A stretch of 64,000 nucleotides of DNA from Fimbriimonadaceae bacterium (GCA_019638775.1 JAHBTD010000002.1:868001-932000); one strand, 5' to 3'. Positions 51,313 to 61,792 are shown, numbered from the stretch's first letter. Program-made: numbers and translations. The notes: generated by a model not told the origin, from the letters alone.

Positions 51313-51873
51313 TGGGGTCACCTCCTTCTGCGCGTCAGAATCGAAGTTCGTACTGTACCAAGGAATCTCAACCGGAGGCAAACCGAAGGAGCCGGAGATA
51401 TCCTGGGTTATCCTGGGTTATCCTGAGATAATGGAGTTATCCTTTCGTTTTCAATCTTCACAAATCTTCGTTTTTTGCGTGTTTTCTTGATTTTTCGTCA
51501 AATCGTTTAGGTTCAAACGAACCGGAGATTGCGGTAGGCCGTGGGTCCCGGTTTGAAGCTGCGATAGCGCATGTTTTTGCATGCGAAGAAGCTGAAGCCC
51601 AAAGGCTGAGCTTGGGTTCAATCAGGTTGAAATCAGTCCTCACGCGTACGCACATGCGCGAACTCTATTAAATGTGAAGAGATGAGTGTAGACGAATTGA
51701 CCGCAAGTGCCATTTCCTCCCCTTACAATCCTTACTCTTTACAACCTTTACAGGTACGAAGCCGTTACCTGACCGTCAGGCTGAATAAGCACGGTCGGAG
51801 CTGCCGATGAGGGAGAATTTGGAGAGCATTACGATAGAGGCACTGGGTCTGTTTGGATTGCACCCCGTTGTGA
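51313..51873 (-). other. Long unexplained leader or intergenic region
   Basis: 561 bases between DUF5615 and the 3D gene. It contains the decamer repeat, stems such as GCATGCAAAAACATGC (about 51570) and GACCGT/ACGGTC (about 51770-51797), and an open frame 51458-51655 without a convincing start or match. I see no known riboswitch core. Confidence 0.5.
51394..51430. repeat. TCCTGGGTTA decamer repeat
   Basis: Three tandem copies (51401, 51411, 51421), of which the last is TCCTGAGATA. On the minus strand they read CAGGATAACC in the 3D-gene leader. Confidence 0.75.
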
Positions 51874-52203
51874 TTACGGGATTGCTAGGAGTACTTCAGT
51901 TGTTGATTCTGCCAGCTGGCTAACGAGCTCAAACTCGGTACGCAGCAACAATGCGACCGCTTCAGTTCGACAGTTACCCAGCCTGATCAGAATGACCTTG
52001 CGCGGCGGACCGCCCAGGAAAGCCAAGCCTTCGAAGTCGTCATCCTTGGTCACGACTATGTAGTCTTGCGCCAGGGCAAAGGCAAGAATATCCACGTCTG
52101 GAAGAGTCAGTCCAATCTCCAGAACGTGCTTCGAATCAGGATATTGATCACGAAGCAAGTCCACGAGCTTCGGCGACAGATTCGCGTCGAAAAGCAGCTT
52201 CAT
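51874..52203 (-). CDS. DUF5615 PIN-like toxin
   Basis: 109-residue PIN-like protein of DUF5615: MKLLFDANLSPKLVDLLRDQ with the first Asp of a PIN active site and TKDDDFEGLAFLGGPPRKVI with the acidic cluster. Its ATG follows the DUF433 stop with no gap, the usual arrangement of DUF433-DUF5615 toxin-antitoxin pairs. It would be an RNA-cleaving toxin by analogy with PIN/VapC; activity is not proven for DUF5615 in general. Confidence 0.87.
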   Translation of the reverse strand: MKLLFDANLSPKLVDLLRDQYPDSKHVLEIGLTLPDVDILAFALAQDYIVVTKDDDFEGLAFLGGPPRKVILIRLGNCRTEAVALLLRTEFELVSQLAESTTEVLLAIP

Positions 52204-52425
52204 TTAGATTCTGGAAATCAATTGACGTTCCCGGTCAGCAGCAAACGCAAGGCAAGCTGAAATATCGTCGTTCGTCACGTACGGATAGTCGGCGATGATC
52301 TCCTCGCGAGACATCCCCGCCGCCAGCCAACCCAAGACGTCTGAAACAGTCACACGAAGGTCTCGAATGCAGGGCTTCCCGCTTCGCTTGCCTGGCTCGA
52401 TAGTGATGATTGACCGATAGTCCAC
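52204..52425 (-). CDS. DUF433 antitoxin
   Basis: 73-residue DNA-binding antitoxin with a helix-turn-helix-like fold (GKPCIRDLRVTVSDVLGWLA, MSREEIIADYPYVTNDDIS). GTG start at 52425; TACAAT (complement of 52432-52437) ends six bases upstream, so the pair is transcribed leaderless. It neutralises and probably autoregulates with the adjacent toxin. Confidence 0.9.
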   Translation of the reverse strand: MDYRSIITIEPGKRSGKPCIRDLRVTVSDVLGWLAAGMSREEIIADYPYVTNDDISACLAFAADRERQLISRI

Positions 52426-52431
52426 TGTGCT

Positions 52432-52437
52432 ATTGTA
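52432..52437 (-). promoter_or_regulatory. -10 box, leaderless toxin-antitoxin operon
   Basis: TACAAT on the minus strand, six bases before the GTG. Confidence 0.55.
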
Positions 52438-52474
52438 CGATATCTATCCTTTCCGAGCGTGAATAGCCTTGCGA

Positions 52475-53380
52475 CTATCTGACTGGAACCACCGACACCC
52501 GACACGGCGTAAACTCGCTCGTCGTCAGAATCTTCTTCCCATCAAGCGCATAGCAGATCGCCTCGCCTTGCATCTCCACGTTCAGCTTCACCGGAACCGG
52601 CTTTGCCTTAAACCAATCATCGAAGTTCGCCGGTGCCGCAAACTCAAATCCACCAGAATAGGTTCGCACCATAACGTACTTCCCATCGGGAGAGATATCC
52701 CCTGCCGTAGTCAGTCGGGAGGCCTCCATCGCCCCCGACGGCGTGATCTTTCCAATCTCCTTCAGTGTATGGCTTCCCGGACCGGACGAACCATCGAGCT
52801 TAAACACTTGCCAATCTCCCGCCGAAACCTTGGTAACGATATACATATCGCCCGTTTTGGGGTGGACCATGAAGCTCTCGGCGTTGTGTGCGCCGTCGGG
52901 ATATTTCAAATCCCATTTCTCGAACGCAGAAATATCCCCACCCGACCCCGATGGCTCCTCAACCCGATAAATCTGGACTGAGGCCCGCCTGCTGCTGTTG
53001 TCCCCAATATCCGCCAGATAGACATAGTTCTTTCCGTCCAGGCTCGCGCTCGCCATATCCTCCCAATCCACCGCTCCCGCGCCCTTGATGTTGAAAGGCC
53101 CCTCGATCGTCCCTTTCAGGTCGAATCGCCAAAACCGCGCCGTGTCTCCGCTATCGTTGTGCGTGAGGTACCAGTCGGGTTTGAGATAGCTCGGTGCAAT
53201 CCCAGAGCTTTCGTTGATCGCCTTATCCTGCAGAGTCACGGCAAGACTTGGCTCTCCAAACGAACGCCCGGTCGATGCCTCAGACGTCCCCGTCGTGCCC
53301 TGCGAAGAGGGTTCAGTGCAAGAGAATCCCGTGACCAGTGTAAAGGCAGCAACGGCGGAAAGCAGCCACTTCGTGTTCAT
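52475..53380 (-). CDS. Secreted protein, beta-propeller-like
   Basis: 301 residues. Signal peptide (MNTKWLLSAVAAFTLVTG) with a following Cys (FSCTEPSSQG), possibly a lipoprotein although the lipobox is not canonical. The mature sequence has HNDSGDTARFWRFDLKGTIEG, WEDMASASLDGKNYVYLADIGDN and MVHPKTGDMYIVTK, the rhythm of a beta-propeller with Asp-box-like turns. Function unknown. TAAGCT (complement of 53387-53392) ends six bases before the ATG. Confidence 0.75.
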   Translation of the reverse strand: MNTKWLLSAVAAFTLVTGFSCTEPSSQGTTGTSEASTGRSFGEPSLAVTLQDKAINESSGIAPSYLKPDWYLTHNDSGDTARFWRFDLKGTIEGPFNIKGAGAVDWEDMASASLDGKNYVYLADIGDNSSRRASVQIYRVEEPSGSGGDISAFEKWDLKYPDGAHNAESFMVHPKTGDMYIVTKVSAGDWQVFKLDGSSGPGSHTLKEIGKITPSGAMEASRLTTAGDISPDGKYVMVRTYSGGFEFAAPANFDDWFKAKPVPVKLNVEMQGEAICYALDGKKILTTSEFTPCRVSVVPVR

Positions 53381-53389
53381 GCTTGGAGC

Positions 53390-54397
53390 TTACTTCCTGC
53401 GCTCGCGCCAGTTCAGCAAGTTCTCCAGGAATAGGTACTGATGCGCCCAGCCCGCCCACGGACCGCAACGCTCCCTCAATATCTGTCCTGCCTCTTTGTA
53501 GCGTGCGTCGGTCACTGACTTCCCCGCCCATTCAGGCCGATACAGCCGGGTCACCGCTTGCCACATGTGGGTGTCGATAGGGGTTGCCTGCTGGAAGTGC
53601 AGGCCGAAGAGGGCGATGCAGTCGGCGAGCTTGGGGCCGATCCCCTTGAAGCGGCAAAGCTCGGCATGAGCCTCTTTATAGCTGGCCCCTTTGAGGCTTT
53701 CCAGCCAACCGGTCGGCCTCTCCAACAGCTGTTGGGCAACGTGGGGAATGGTCGCCGCCCGGTAGCCAAACCCCTTCGCGCGGAGTTCCGATTCGGGGAT
53801 GGCAGCAATGCGATCGGGAGTTGGGAATCTTGTAAGTGTTGAGTGTTGGGTGTTGAGTGTTAAGTTATCGAAGTTCAGATCGCTGATCGCAGATAGCCGA
53901 TCGCTCTTAGCCACCTCCTCGTCCGTGCGAAGCACTGATGGGGAGGGGGTGCAGGGGGTGGGGTAATCCCTAAGCGGCTCTCCATAGCTCGCCAATGCTC
54001 TTACCATCGGCACGATCCGGTGCAGGTTGTTGTTCGCCGAGCATAGGAAGCTAAAAAGAACCTCTTCAGGGTCGGAACAACGCAAAACCCGCAAACCACC
54101 AAGCAACGCCAAATACGGCTTCAGTTCCGGACCATTTTCAAGGATGGAAGTCAGGATTTCCGGCAACGGATGACCCAATTGAAAAAACCTCTCAAAGTCT
54201 TGTTGAGTCGCATTTGATTCCACCTCGTGCTGTGTGTTTTCACCTACCGTTGAAAGTCGAACCAAGTACCAATGTGGCCCATCCACACCCAACCAGCGCC
54301 CATCCTCCAACTGCTCCCACCGGAAGACCTGCCCACTGGTAATACAGCGAACGAAGTCAAGCTCAAGGTTGGGGACGGTGAGGGTAAAGGAATTCAA
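53390..54397 (-). CDS. OGG1-like 8-oxoguanine DNA glycosylase
   Basis: 335 residues of the HhH-GPD superfamily, close to eukaryotic and bacterial OGG1: the N-terminal beta domain (FVRCITSGQVFRWEQLEDGRW), then the helix-hairpin-helix RFKGIGPKLADCIALFGL with the catalytic Lys in GPKLADC, and Asp in TPIDTHMWQ. It removes oxidised guanine by Schiff-base chemistry. A stretch of about 45 residues before RFPTPDRIAA is encoded by intergenic-type repeats (53833-53967) and is absent in the usual family, making the protein longer than expected. TTG start at 54397. Confidence 0.88.
   Translation of the reverse strand: MNSFTLTVPNLELDFVRCITSGQVFRWEQLEDGRWLGVDGPHWYLVRLSTVGENTQHEVESNATQQDFERFFQLGHPLPEILTSILENGPELKPYLALLGGLRVLRCSDPEEVLFSFLCSANNNLHRIVPMVRALASYGEPLRDYPTPCTPSPSVLRTDEEVAKSDRLSAISDLNFDNLTLNTQHSTLTRFPTPDRIAAIPESELRAKGFGYRAATIPHVAQQLLERPTGWLESLKGASYKEAHAELCRFKGIGPKLADCIALFGLHFQQATPIDTHMWQAVTRLYRPEWAGKSVTDARYKEAGQILRERCGPWAGWAHQYLFLENLLNWRERRK
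53833..53967. repeat. Repeat composite inside the glycosylase gene
   Basis: Contains GTTGAGTGTTGGGTGTTGAG, GATCGCTGATCGCAGATAGC and GATGGGGAGGGGGTGCAG words known from intergenic repeats, here read in frame. Confidence 0.8.
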
Positions 54398-54555
54398 TTC
54401 TGGTTTCTCAATGCAATTGTGGCGACATCCCTATTGTGGTGCAGGCATCGTTACCGGCTCCTTTTTCAAAGAGATCTCGCAAAGTCACCAAGGACCACAA
54501 AGGCATGAAGCACTTCCATACGATTTGAGTGAGGGCACCAGCACTACGACGCCTT

Positions 54556-55020
54556 GAATAGACTTTGCGACTTGGCGTCTTTGCGAGAAATCTGATCTAA
54601 CTTTGTGGCTTTGTGGTTCTTTGTGTCTCCGTGAGAAATCTAAGCTCAAGGAGAGCAAGCACAATGCCCACTCCACAACCTCAGATTCTAGCCACTGCGT
54701 TCTTTGCATCTTTGCGCACTTTGCGTGAAATCTGATCCCACTCTGTGACTCTGTGGTTCTTAGTGTCTCTGTGAGAAAAATCCCCACTCACAGGAATGCC
54801 TCACACAACTGTTGGGATACCCTCGGCATCTTTGCGAAGAATCTGATCAACTTTGTGGCTTCGTGGCTCTTTGTGTCTTTGTGAGAAATCTAAGCTCAAG
54901 GAGCGCAAGCACAATGCCCACTTCACAATCTCAGATTCTAGCCACTGCGTTCTTTGCTTCTTTGCGCACTTTGCGTGAAGTCCGATCCAACTTTGTGACT
55001 CTGTGAGGAAAACCCCACGA
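54556..55020. repeat. Tandem 190-base duplication rich in TTTGCG
   Basis: The gap 54398-55023 holds no gene. Two copies (about 54590-54745 and 54838-54990) share TCTAAGCTCAAGGAG, GCAAGCACAATGCCCACT, CTCAGATTCTAGCCACTGCG and TTTGCGCACTTTGCGTG. Words such as TTTGTGGCTTTGTGG recur. Confidence 0.9.
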
Positions 55021-55023
55021 AAA

Positions 55024-57054
<2,031 letters not shown>

Positions 57055-57060
57055 TTACTC

Positions 57061-57119
57061 TTTGGGAGTGCGCGAATTTATTCGCGCTTTCATACGACCC
57101 GATTTATCGGGTCGCCTTC
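57061..57119. repeat. REP palindrome pair, left of the transposase
   Basis: TTTGGGAGT flank, hairpin GCGCGAAT-TT-ATTCGCGC (57070-57087) and hairpin CGACCCGAT-TT-ATCGGGTCG (57095-57114). The TTTGGGAGT flank is the complement of that at 57728 and 14484. Confidence 0.9.
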
Positions 57120-57127
57120 TTAAAAGA

Positions 57128-57658
57128 TCAAAAGTCATCGAGGACGTTGACGCGGCTCGTATCAAAGCTCAGGACAGACTCGACAAAAGGGCGGTCCCCC
57201 TCTTCTTGTAGCCAACGGGCGGAACACCACCTGTATTCAATCGCATCGGTGACAATTCCATGCTTCACCGGATTGTTATGAACATAAGCAAGTCGAGCTA
57301 AATAGGACCTCTCAAAGGTAACCCTGGTGTCCCATGATCGGTACCAGACTGTTCTTCCAGGCTGACCGTCAATTTTATTCAGCTGTTGAGCAGTCATTGC
57401 GTGTAGGGCCTTCGTTAACTGACGTACTGCCCCGTCATGCTCTGGCGAGAATCCAACCAAGTGGTAATGATTCGGGAAGATTGCCCAGGCTTGTAATTGC
57501 CACCCCTGCGCCTCCACTGTTGAAAACAGAGCGTCCATTAACAAGTCGAGCTTTGCTGCTGAGTCAAACAGTTTGAGCTTGTGATAAGTCGCCGCCGTGA
57601 TAATGTAAGTCCCTGGATGGGTCACGACCTTTGATGGTGCATGCGGCCAAGTCTTCAC
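57128..57658 (-). mobile_element. REP-associated tyrosine transposase (RAYT)
   Basis: 176-residue single-domain Y1/HUH protein (TnpA_REP). HUH motif FPNHYHLVGF and the tyrosine/asparagine segment YVHNNPVKHG are intact. RAYT proteins nick at REP palindromes and are thought to spread them in trans. It is flanked on both sides by REP palindromes in inverted orientation, as in a complete REPtron. No insertion-sequence partner is present. Likely domesticated, single copy in this window. Confidence 0.93.
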
Positions 57659-57680
57659 CTAACTTTATCCTCCTCAGAGG

Positions 57681-57735
57681 GATCGGCGATAACTCACCGA
57701 TCCGGAAAAGCGCGAATGAATTCGCGCACTCCCAA
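57681..57735. repeat. REP palindrome pair, right of the transposase
   Basis: GATCGGCGATAACTCACCGATC hairpin split as GATCGG/CCGATC (57681-57702) and GCGCGAAT-GA-ATTCGCGC (57710-57727), followed by ACTCCCAAAAATA. Confidence 0.9.
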
Positions 57736-57907
57736 AAATATACTATAATAGTAGACAAATCAGTACTATAGGAGTTTTCCTACTTTTCCACGTGCAAAAG
57801 ATGTGTCTTGAAATCTCCCACAACCGCCCCGCACACTGGTCTCATCCCCGGCCAACCGAAGTCAGCCGGAGTTAATTCACAGAACTTCAATCATCAAAGA
57901 AAAGAGC

Positions 57908-59263
57908 ATGCGCACCATCACGGAAGAACTGGTCCCATTGCATAGCCTGGAAGCGGAAATGAGCGCTCTAGGCTCGATGCTTTTCGGTGAGCGGCCTGCC
58001 GACGAGGTTTTCGCCATCCTCGATGAAGAGGATTTTTATAGGCCGGCTCATCGCGAAATCTACAGAGCCACGCGCCAATTGCAAAGGGACTCCAAGGCCA
58101 TCGATCTGGTGACCTTGAAGCAAGAGCTCGTGCGTCGCGGGACATTGGAGGACGTCGGGGGCGAAGAGTATCTCATTCGCATCGCCGAGTTCGTTCCGAG
58201 TCCCGCGAACGCGGCTTTTTATGCGCAAATTGTTCAAGAAAACGCCACTTTAAGAAAGCTTGAAGGTGCAGGCCACGAAATCGTCAAAGTCGTGCGCGAC
58301 CCGGAAGTTGACCTTCAAGGCAAAATCAACCGGGCCGAATCCGAAGTTTTTGCTGTAGGCCAAAAGCGGCTCGGGCGCGACTTCTTCTTGATGCGCGACC
58401 TCGCAAGAGACGTCATGCTCGACATCGACACGGTTCTCGAAACCGGAGTCGAATCGCATGGCCTTATGTCAGGTTTCTACGACCTTGACGACATGACGAC
58501 CGGCTTTTACCCCGGCGACTTCGTCATCGTTGCCGCCCGCCCCGCGATGGGAAAAACATCGCTCGTCTTGCGAATGGCCCTCAACGTCGCCGAGAAAAAT
58601 CAAGGCGCCGTCGCCGTCTTCTCCCTCGAAATGAGCGCGATCCAGCTTGCCAGAAGGCTCGTCTCGATGCTCAGCCGAGTGAATTCGCACGTCATGAAGA
58701 AGCCAAGCCTTGAGCCCTCCACACTCAAAAGGCTCGCCGACGCCTGCGAACACTTATATAGCCTGCCCCTCTTCATCGACGAAAGCTCAGATATCTCTGC
58801 CATGGAAATGCTTGGTAAGTGCCGACGCCTTGCCAAAGAACAAGGGCTATCCATGGTGATCGTCGACTACCTTCAGCTTATGCGAGGACACCGCCGAAGT
58901 GAAAACCGCGTACAGGAGGTCAGCGACATTGCGCGAGCATTGAAGACGATGGCAAAGGAACTCAAAGTCCCCGTCATCGCCCTAAGCCAGCTCAGCCGAG
59001 GCGTCGAACAACGCGACAACAAACGCCCCCAGCTCTCCGACCTTCGTGAATCGGGCTCCATCGAGGCCGAAGCCGACATGGTCATGTTCATATACCGCGA
59101 GCAGTATTACAAAGACCGAGATGCCGGACCAGACGATGAGCAGGTGCGTGAACCGGTTGAGCCCGCCGAGGTCATCATCGGCAAGCACCGAAACGGTCCG
59201 ACGGGGACGGTACGGCTTGGCTTTGAGGCAAGCTACGCACTGTTCTCAAATCTGGCGAGATAA
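57908..59263 (+). CDS. dnaB: Replicative DNA helicase
   Basis: Hexameric 5-prime to 3-prime helicase at the replication fork. 451 residues: N-terminal DnaB domain (LHSLEAEMSALGSMLFGE), and RecA-like ATPase domain (about 180-440) with Walker A in AARPAMGKTSLVLRM, Walker B in VIVDYLQLM, and a DnaB-type GxxxQxNxxE-like DESGSIEAEADMVMFI arginine-finger region. AAAGAG precedes the ATG. Not adjacent to other replication genes except ligA. Confidence 0.97.
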   Translation: MRTITEELVPLHSLEAEMSALGSMLFGERPADEVFAILDEEDFYRPAHREIYRATRQLQRDSKAIDLVTLKQELVRRGTLEDVGGEEYLIRIAEFVPSPANAAFYAQIVQENATLRKLEGAGHEIVKVVRDPEVDLQGKINRAESEVFAVGQKRLGRDFFLMRDLARDVMLDIDTVLETGVESHGLMSGFYDLDDMTTGFYPGDFVIVAARPAMGKTSLVLRMALNVAEKNQGAVAVFSLEMSAIQLARRLVSMLSRVNSHVMKKPSLEPSTLKRLADACEHLYSLPLFIDESSDISAMEMLGKCRRLAKEQGLSMVIVDYLQLMRGHRRSENRVQEVSDIARALKTMAKELKVPVIALSQLSRGVEQRDNKRPQLSDLRESGSIEAEADMVMFIYREQYYKDRDAGPDDEQVREPVEPAEVIIGKHRNGPTGTVRLGFEASYALFSNLAR

Positions 59264-59346
59264 TGCGCTGACAGGTAGTTGTCAATTTGTCGCGAGTTAT
59301 TTACTGGTGACGGTAAAACTCCGCGTTGGCTTACTTGGATGTGTCG

Positions 59347-59703
59347 CTAAGACTGTCGTGTAACCGGACCCGTGGTAATCGTTAAACTGCGACCACCAAC
59401 TGCCGATCCTCGAGTTACCACCGAACTCGGCGTTTCCGATGCGTGCACTTTGGTCCACACTGGTCCGACAACATGAACTGCTAAGAACCGTTCAAAGCCG
59501 TTCATCGATGCAAGAGACGCGCCAACGTGTTGTTCCGCCCAGTACCACAGACCGAACACCACCGCAAAACCACTGAATATTAACGCCAGAATTGCCTGTC
59601 CGACCTTCACAGCAATATTGTCGGGAGTTCCAGTGTGTTTTTTACACCCAAGTTTTGGGACTGTATCGTCTATATGACCAAGTTGAACCCCTACTTTAAC
59701 CAC
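59347..59703 (-). CDS. Possible small membrane protein
   Basis: Open frame of 118 residues with one clear membrane helix (GQAILALIFSGFAVVFGLWYWAEQ). Family not recognised. A GTG at 59610 would give 88 residues starting just before the helix. The N-terminal portion of the longer frame is not convincing. Existence is a moderate call; it lies between dnaB and purD on the opposite strand. Confidence 0.4.
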   Translation of the reverse strand: MVKVGVQLGHIDDTVPKLGCKKHTGTPDNIAVKVGQAILALIFSGFAVVFGLWYWAEQHVGASLASMNGFERFLAVHVVGPVWTKVHASETPSSVVTRGSAVGGRSLTITTGPVTRQS

Positions 59704-59827
59704 CTGCCAACCACTTGCCGACTACCTGCCCACCACCTGCCAACCACTTGCCGACTACCTGCCAACCACCTGCCGACTACCTGCCGACTACTTGCCGACA
59801 ACCTGCCAACCACCTGCCAACAACTTC
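59700..59827. repeat. 11-base tandem repeat array, longest copy
   Basis: Eleven to twelve tandem copies with an 11-base period (CCAACCACTTG, CCGACTACCTG, CCCACCACCTG and variants) just before purD. Confidence 0.95.
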
Positions 59828-59832
59828 ATAAT
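59827..59832 (+). promoter_or_regulatory. -10 box of purD
   Basis: CATAAT eight bases before the ATG at 59841. Confidence 0.5.
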
Positions 59833-59840
59833 AGAAACCA

Positions 59841-61091
59841 ATGCGGATTCTTGTCATCGGTTCGGGCGGACGTGAGCACGCCCTCGTATGGAAACTCGCT
59901 CAAGAAGCGGAAGTCTTTGCTGCCCCCGGCAACCCCGGCATCGCACAAATCTGCGAGTGCTTCCCTGTGTCCCCAACCGATCACAAAGCCGTCATTGACC
60001 TTGCCGTCAAGCTAACCGTTGACTTTGTCCTTGTTGGACCGGAGAACCCCCTCATCGACGGGCTTGGTAGCTCTCTCATAGAGTCAGGGATCCCCGTCGT
60101 CGGGCCCAACCCCGACGGCGCCCAGCTCGAAGGTTCCAAGGCTTTCTCCAAAGAGCTGATGGCCGATGCCCACATCCCCACCGCCGAATTCCAAATCTTC
60201 ACTCACCCCGAACCCGCCAAGGATTACGTCAAGACTATGTTCGATGCGGGACGACAGGTGGCCGTCAAGGTCAGCGGGCTCGCCCTCGGCAAGGGTGTAA
60301 CCGTCTGTTCAACCCTCGAAGAAGCCACTGAAGCGATCGACGCTGCAATGGTCGAGAAAGTCTTCGGCGATGCCGGGCATACATTGGTCATTGAGGAGCG
60401 GCTTACAGGCCGGGAGTTCAGCCTTCTCACACTGTGCAGCGGCACACACTTTCGTAGCCTGCCCGTAGCCCAAGACTACAAGCGGATTTTTGATGGCGAC
60501 CGCGGCCCAAACACCGGGGGCATGGGCACATTCAGCCCCGTGCCCTGGATTACCGACGATATCGTTCGCCAAACAGAAGCAGCAGTTGTCGCTCCACTTC
60601 TCAATATGCTCAAGGACAGAGGCATCGACTACCGTGGTGTCCTCTTCTCAGGGCTGATGTTCGACGGCATGAAGATCAAGTGCCTTGAGTACAACGTTCG
60701 ATTCGGAGATCCCGAGACTCAAAGCGTCATGAAACGGCTTGGTTCCGGGTTTGCCGCGGCTCTGTACGCTGTCGCAAAAGGGGAGCCGATACCCGCCTTC
60801 CAAGTGAAGCCAAATGCTGTGGTAACTGTCGTCCTCGCCAGCGCAAACTACCCCGCCGCTCCACAAACCAGCTTCCCGATCACGCTCCCTGAAACCATCC
60901 CCGATGGGCTAAATATCTTCCACGCAGGTACGAAAATCGTCGATGGCACACTCACGAACTCCGGGGGGCGCGTTCTGGCGGTATCTGCCGAAGCCCCCGA
61001 TCTTGGACAAGCCCGCGAGACAGCTTACGACGTGGCAAAGCAGATCGCTTTCGAAGGTGTCCAGTACCGAACAGACATCGCCTCAATCTAA
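59841..61091 (+). CDS. purD: Phosphoribosylamine-glycine ligase
   Basis: Second step of de novo purine synthesis: joins phosphoribosylamine and glycine with ATP. 416 residues with the GARS N-domain (MRILVIGSGGREHALVWKL), ATP-grasp (VAVKVSGLALGKGV, DYKRIFDGDRGPNTGGMG) and the C-domain (RVLAVSAEAPDLGQARETAYD). The start lies directly after the 11-base repeat array. No other purine gene is in the window. Confidence 0.96.
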   Translation: MRILVIGSGGREHALVWKLAQEAEVFAAPGNPGIAQICECFPVSPTDHKAVIDLAVKLTVDFVLVGPENPLIDGLGSSLIESGIPVVGPNPDGAQLEGSKAFSKELMADAHIPTAEFQIFTHPEPAKDYVKTMFDAGRQVAVKVSGLALGKGVTVCSTLEEATEAIDAAMVEKVFGDAGHTLVIEERLTGREFSLLTLCSGTHFRSLPVAQDYKRIFDGDRGPNTGGMGTFSPVPWITDDIVRQTEAAVVAPLLNMLKDRGIDYRGVLFSGLMFDGMKIKCLEYNVRFGDPETQSVMKRLGSGFAAALYAVAKGEPIPAFQVKPNAVVTVVLASANYPAAPQTSFPITLPETIPDGLNIFHAGTKIVDGTLTNSGGRVLAVSAEAPDLGQARETAYDVAKQIAFEGVQYRTDIASI

Positions 61092-61128
61092 GGCCCACAT
61101 CGGCAACTGGAACCCCTAAAAGCAAAAT

Positions 61129-61151
61129 GCCCCGCGAATAAATCGCGGGGC
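61129..61151 (-). terminator. Terminator of the first secreted paralogue
   Basis: GCCCCGCGA/TCGCGGGGC hairpin; on the minus strand it runs into ATTTTGCTTTT. Possibly also used by purD. Confidence 0.85.
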
Positions 61152-61168
61152 AAATGCATGCGGACAGC

Positions 61169-61777
61169 TTAGTAAAGCTCGAATGCGAGGTCGTCCTTTC
61201 GTCCGTTGCAAGGGTCGATCAGCGGCTGATAAATCATGCCATTGTAGTCCACCTGGACTGCTGGGCAAAGATTTACACGCTGGTGTGCCGACCAAGCGAA
61301 GTCAGGGCGATCCGGATGTGCGCTCTCTGCATCATCCTCAGAAATCTGAAGCCAGAGCTTCGCGCCGCCAGGATACAGATAGTTCCACGGATTCAGCGGC
61401 TGCTTGAACCGGAAAACCTTCTGACCCGTGCAGTCTCCATCCACAAACTCCCAATACGGCTTGAGACAGTCGCTCCAAACCAACGCGTTCATGTCGGGCT
61501 GGCAGTTGCCATTGTCCTTATAGACCGCATAGTACATCGGTCGGCCAAGTTGGGCATCCGAGGAAACCGTCCCCCAATAGACGATGGTGCTGACAAGCAC
61601 ATCGTTGATGATGTAGAAATCATCAAGGGCGACCAGCTTGTAAGGCTTGGGATTGTCACATGAACGAACGACCGATTCCCAAGAAGCCAGCGGCCTTGTC
61701 CAAGGCTGAGACCAAACCTGCGAGAGCGCTCCCGAAGCCGTCATAACGGCAATCATCAATACTACGAACTTTTTCAT
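61169..61777 (-). CDS. Secreted protein, paralogue 1 of 3
   Basis: 202 residues. Signal peptide MKKFVVLMIAVMTASGALS, then QVWSQPWTRPLASWESVVRSC, YKLVALDDFYI, TIVYWGTV, MYYAVYKDNGNCQP, WEFVDGDC, FRFKQPL, and LQISEDDAESAHP. Six Cys are conserved in all three copies. No family recognised. GGGGAGGT lies before the ATG. Each paralogue has its own terminator, so they are separate monocistrons. A 23-base palindrome sits in its leader. Confidence 0.85.
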   Translation of the reverse strand: MKKFVVLMIAVMTASGALSQVWSQPWTRPLASWESVVRSCDNPKPYKLVALDDFYIINDVLVSTIVYWGTVSSDAQLGRPMYYAVYKDNGNCQPDMNALVWSDCLKPYWEFVDGDCTGQKVFRFKQPLNPWNYLYPGGAKLWLQISEDDAESAHPDRPDFAWSAHQRVNLCPAVQVDYNGMIYQPLIDPCNGRKDDLAFELY

Positions 61778-61792
61778 CTCATTACCTCCCCT

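Noticed and set aside
51313-51873. c-di-AMP (ydaO) riboswitch upstream of the 3D-domain gene
   Set aside because: The conserved GGGGTGAATC and CGTCAGCTAACC cores are not present in either strand; only a loose CAGGTAACGG similarity near 51760.
59700-59827. CRISPR array
   Set aside because: Repeats are only 11 bases, abut each other without spacers, and no cas gene is near.
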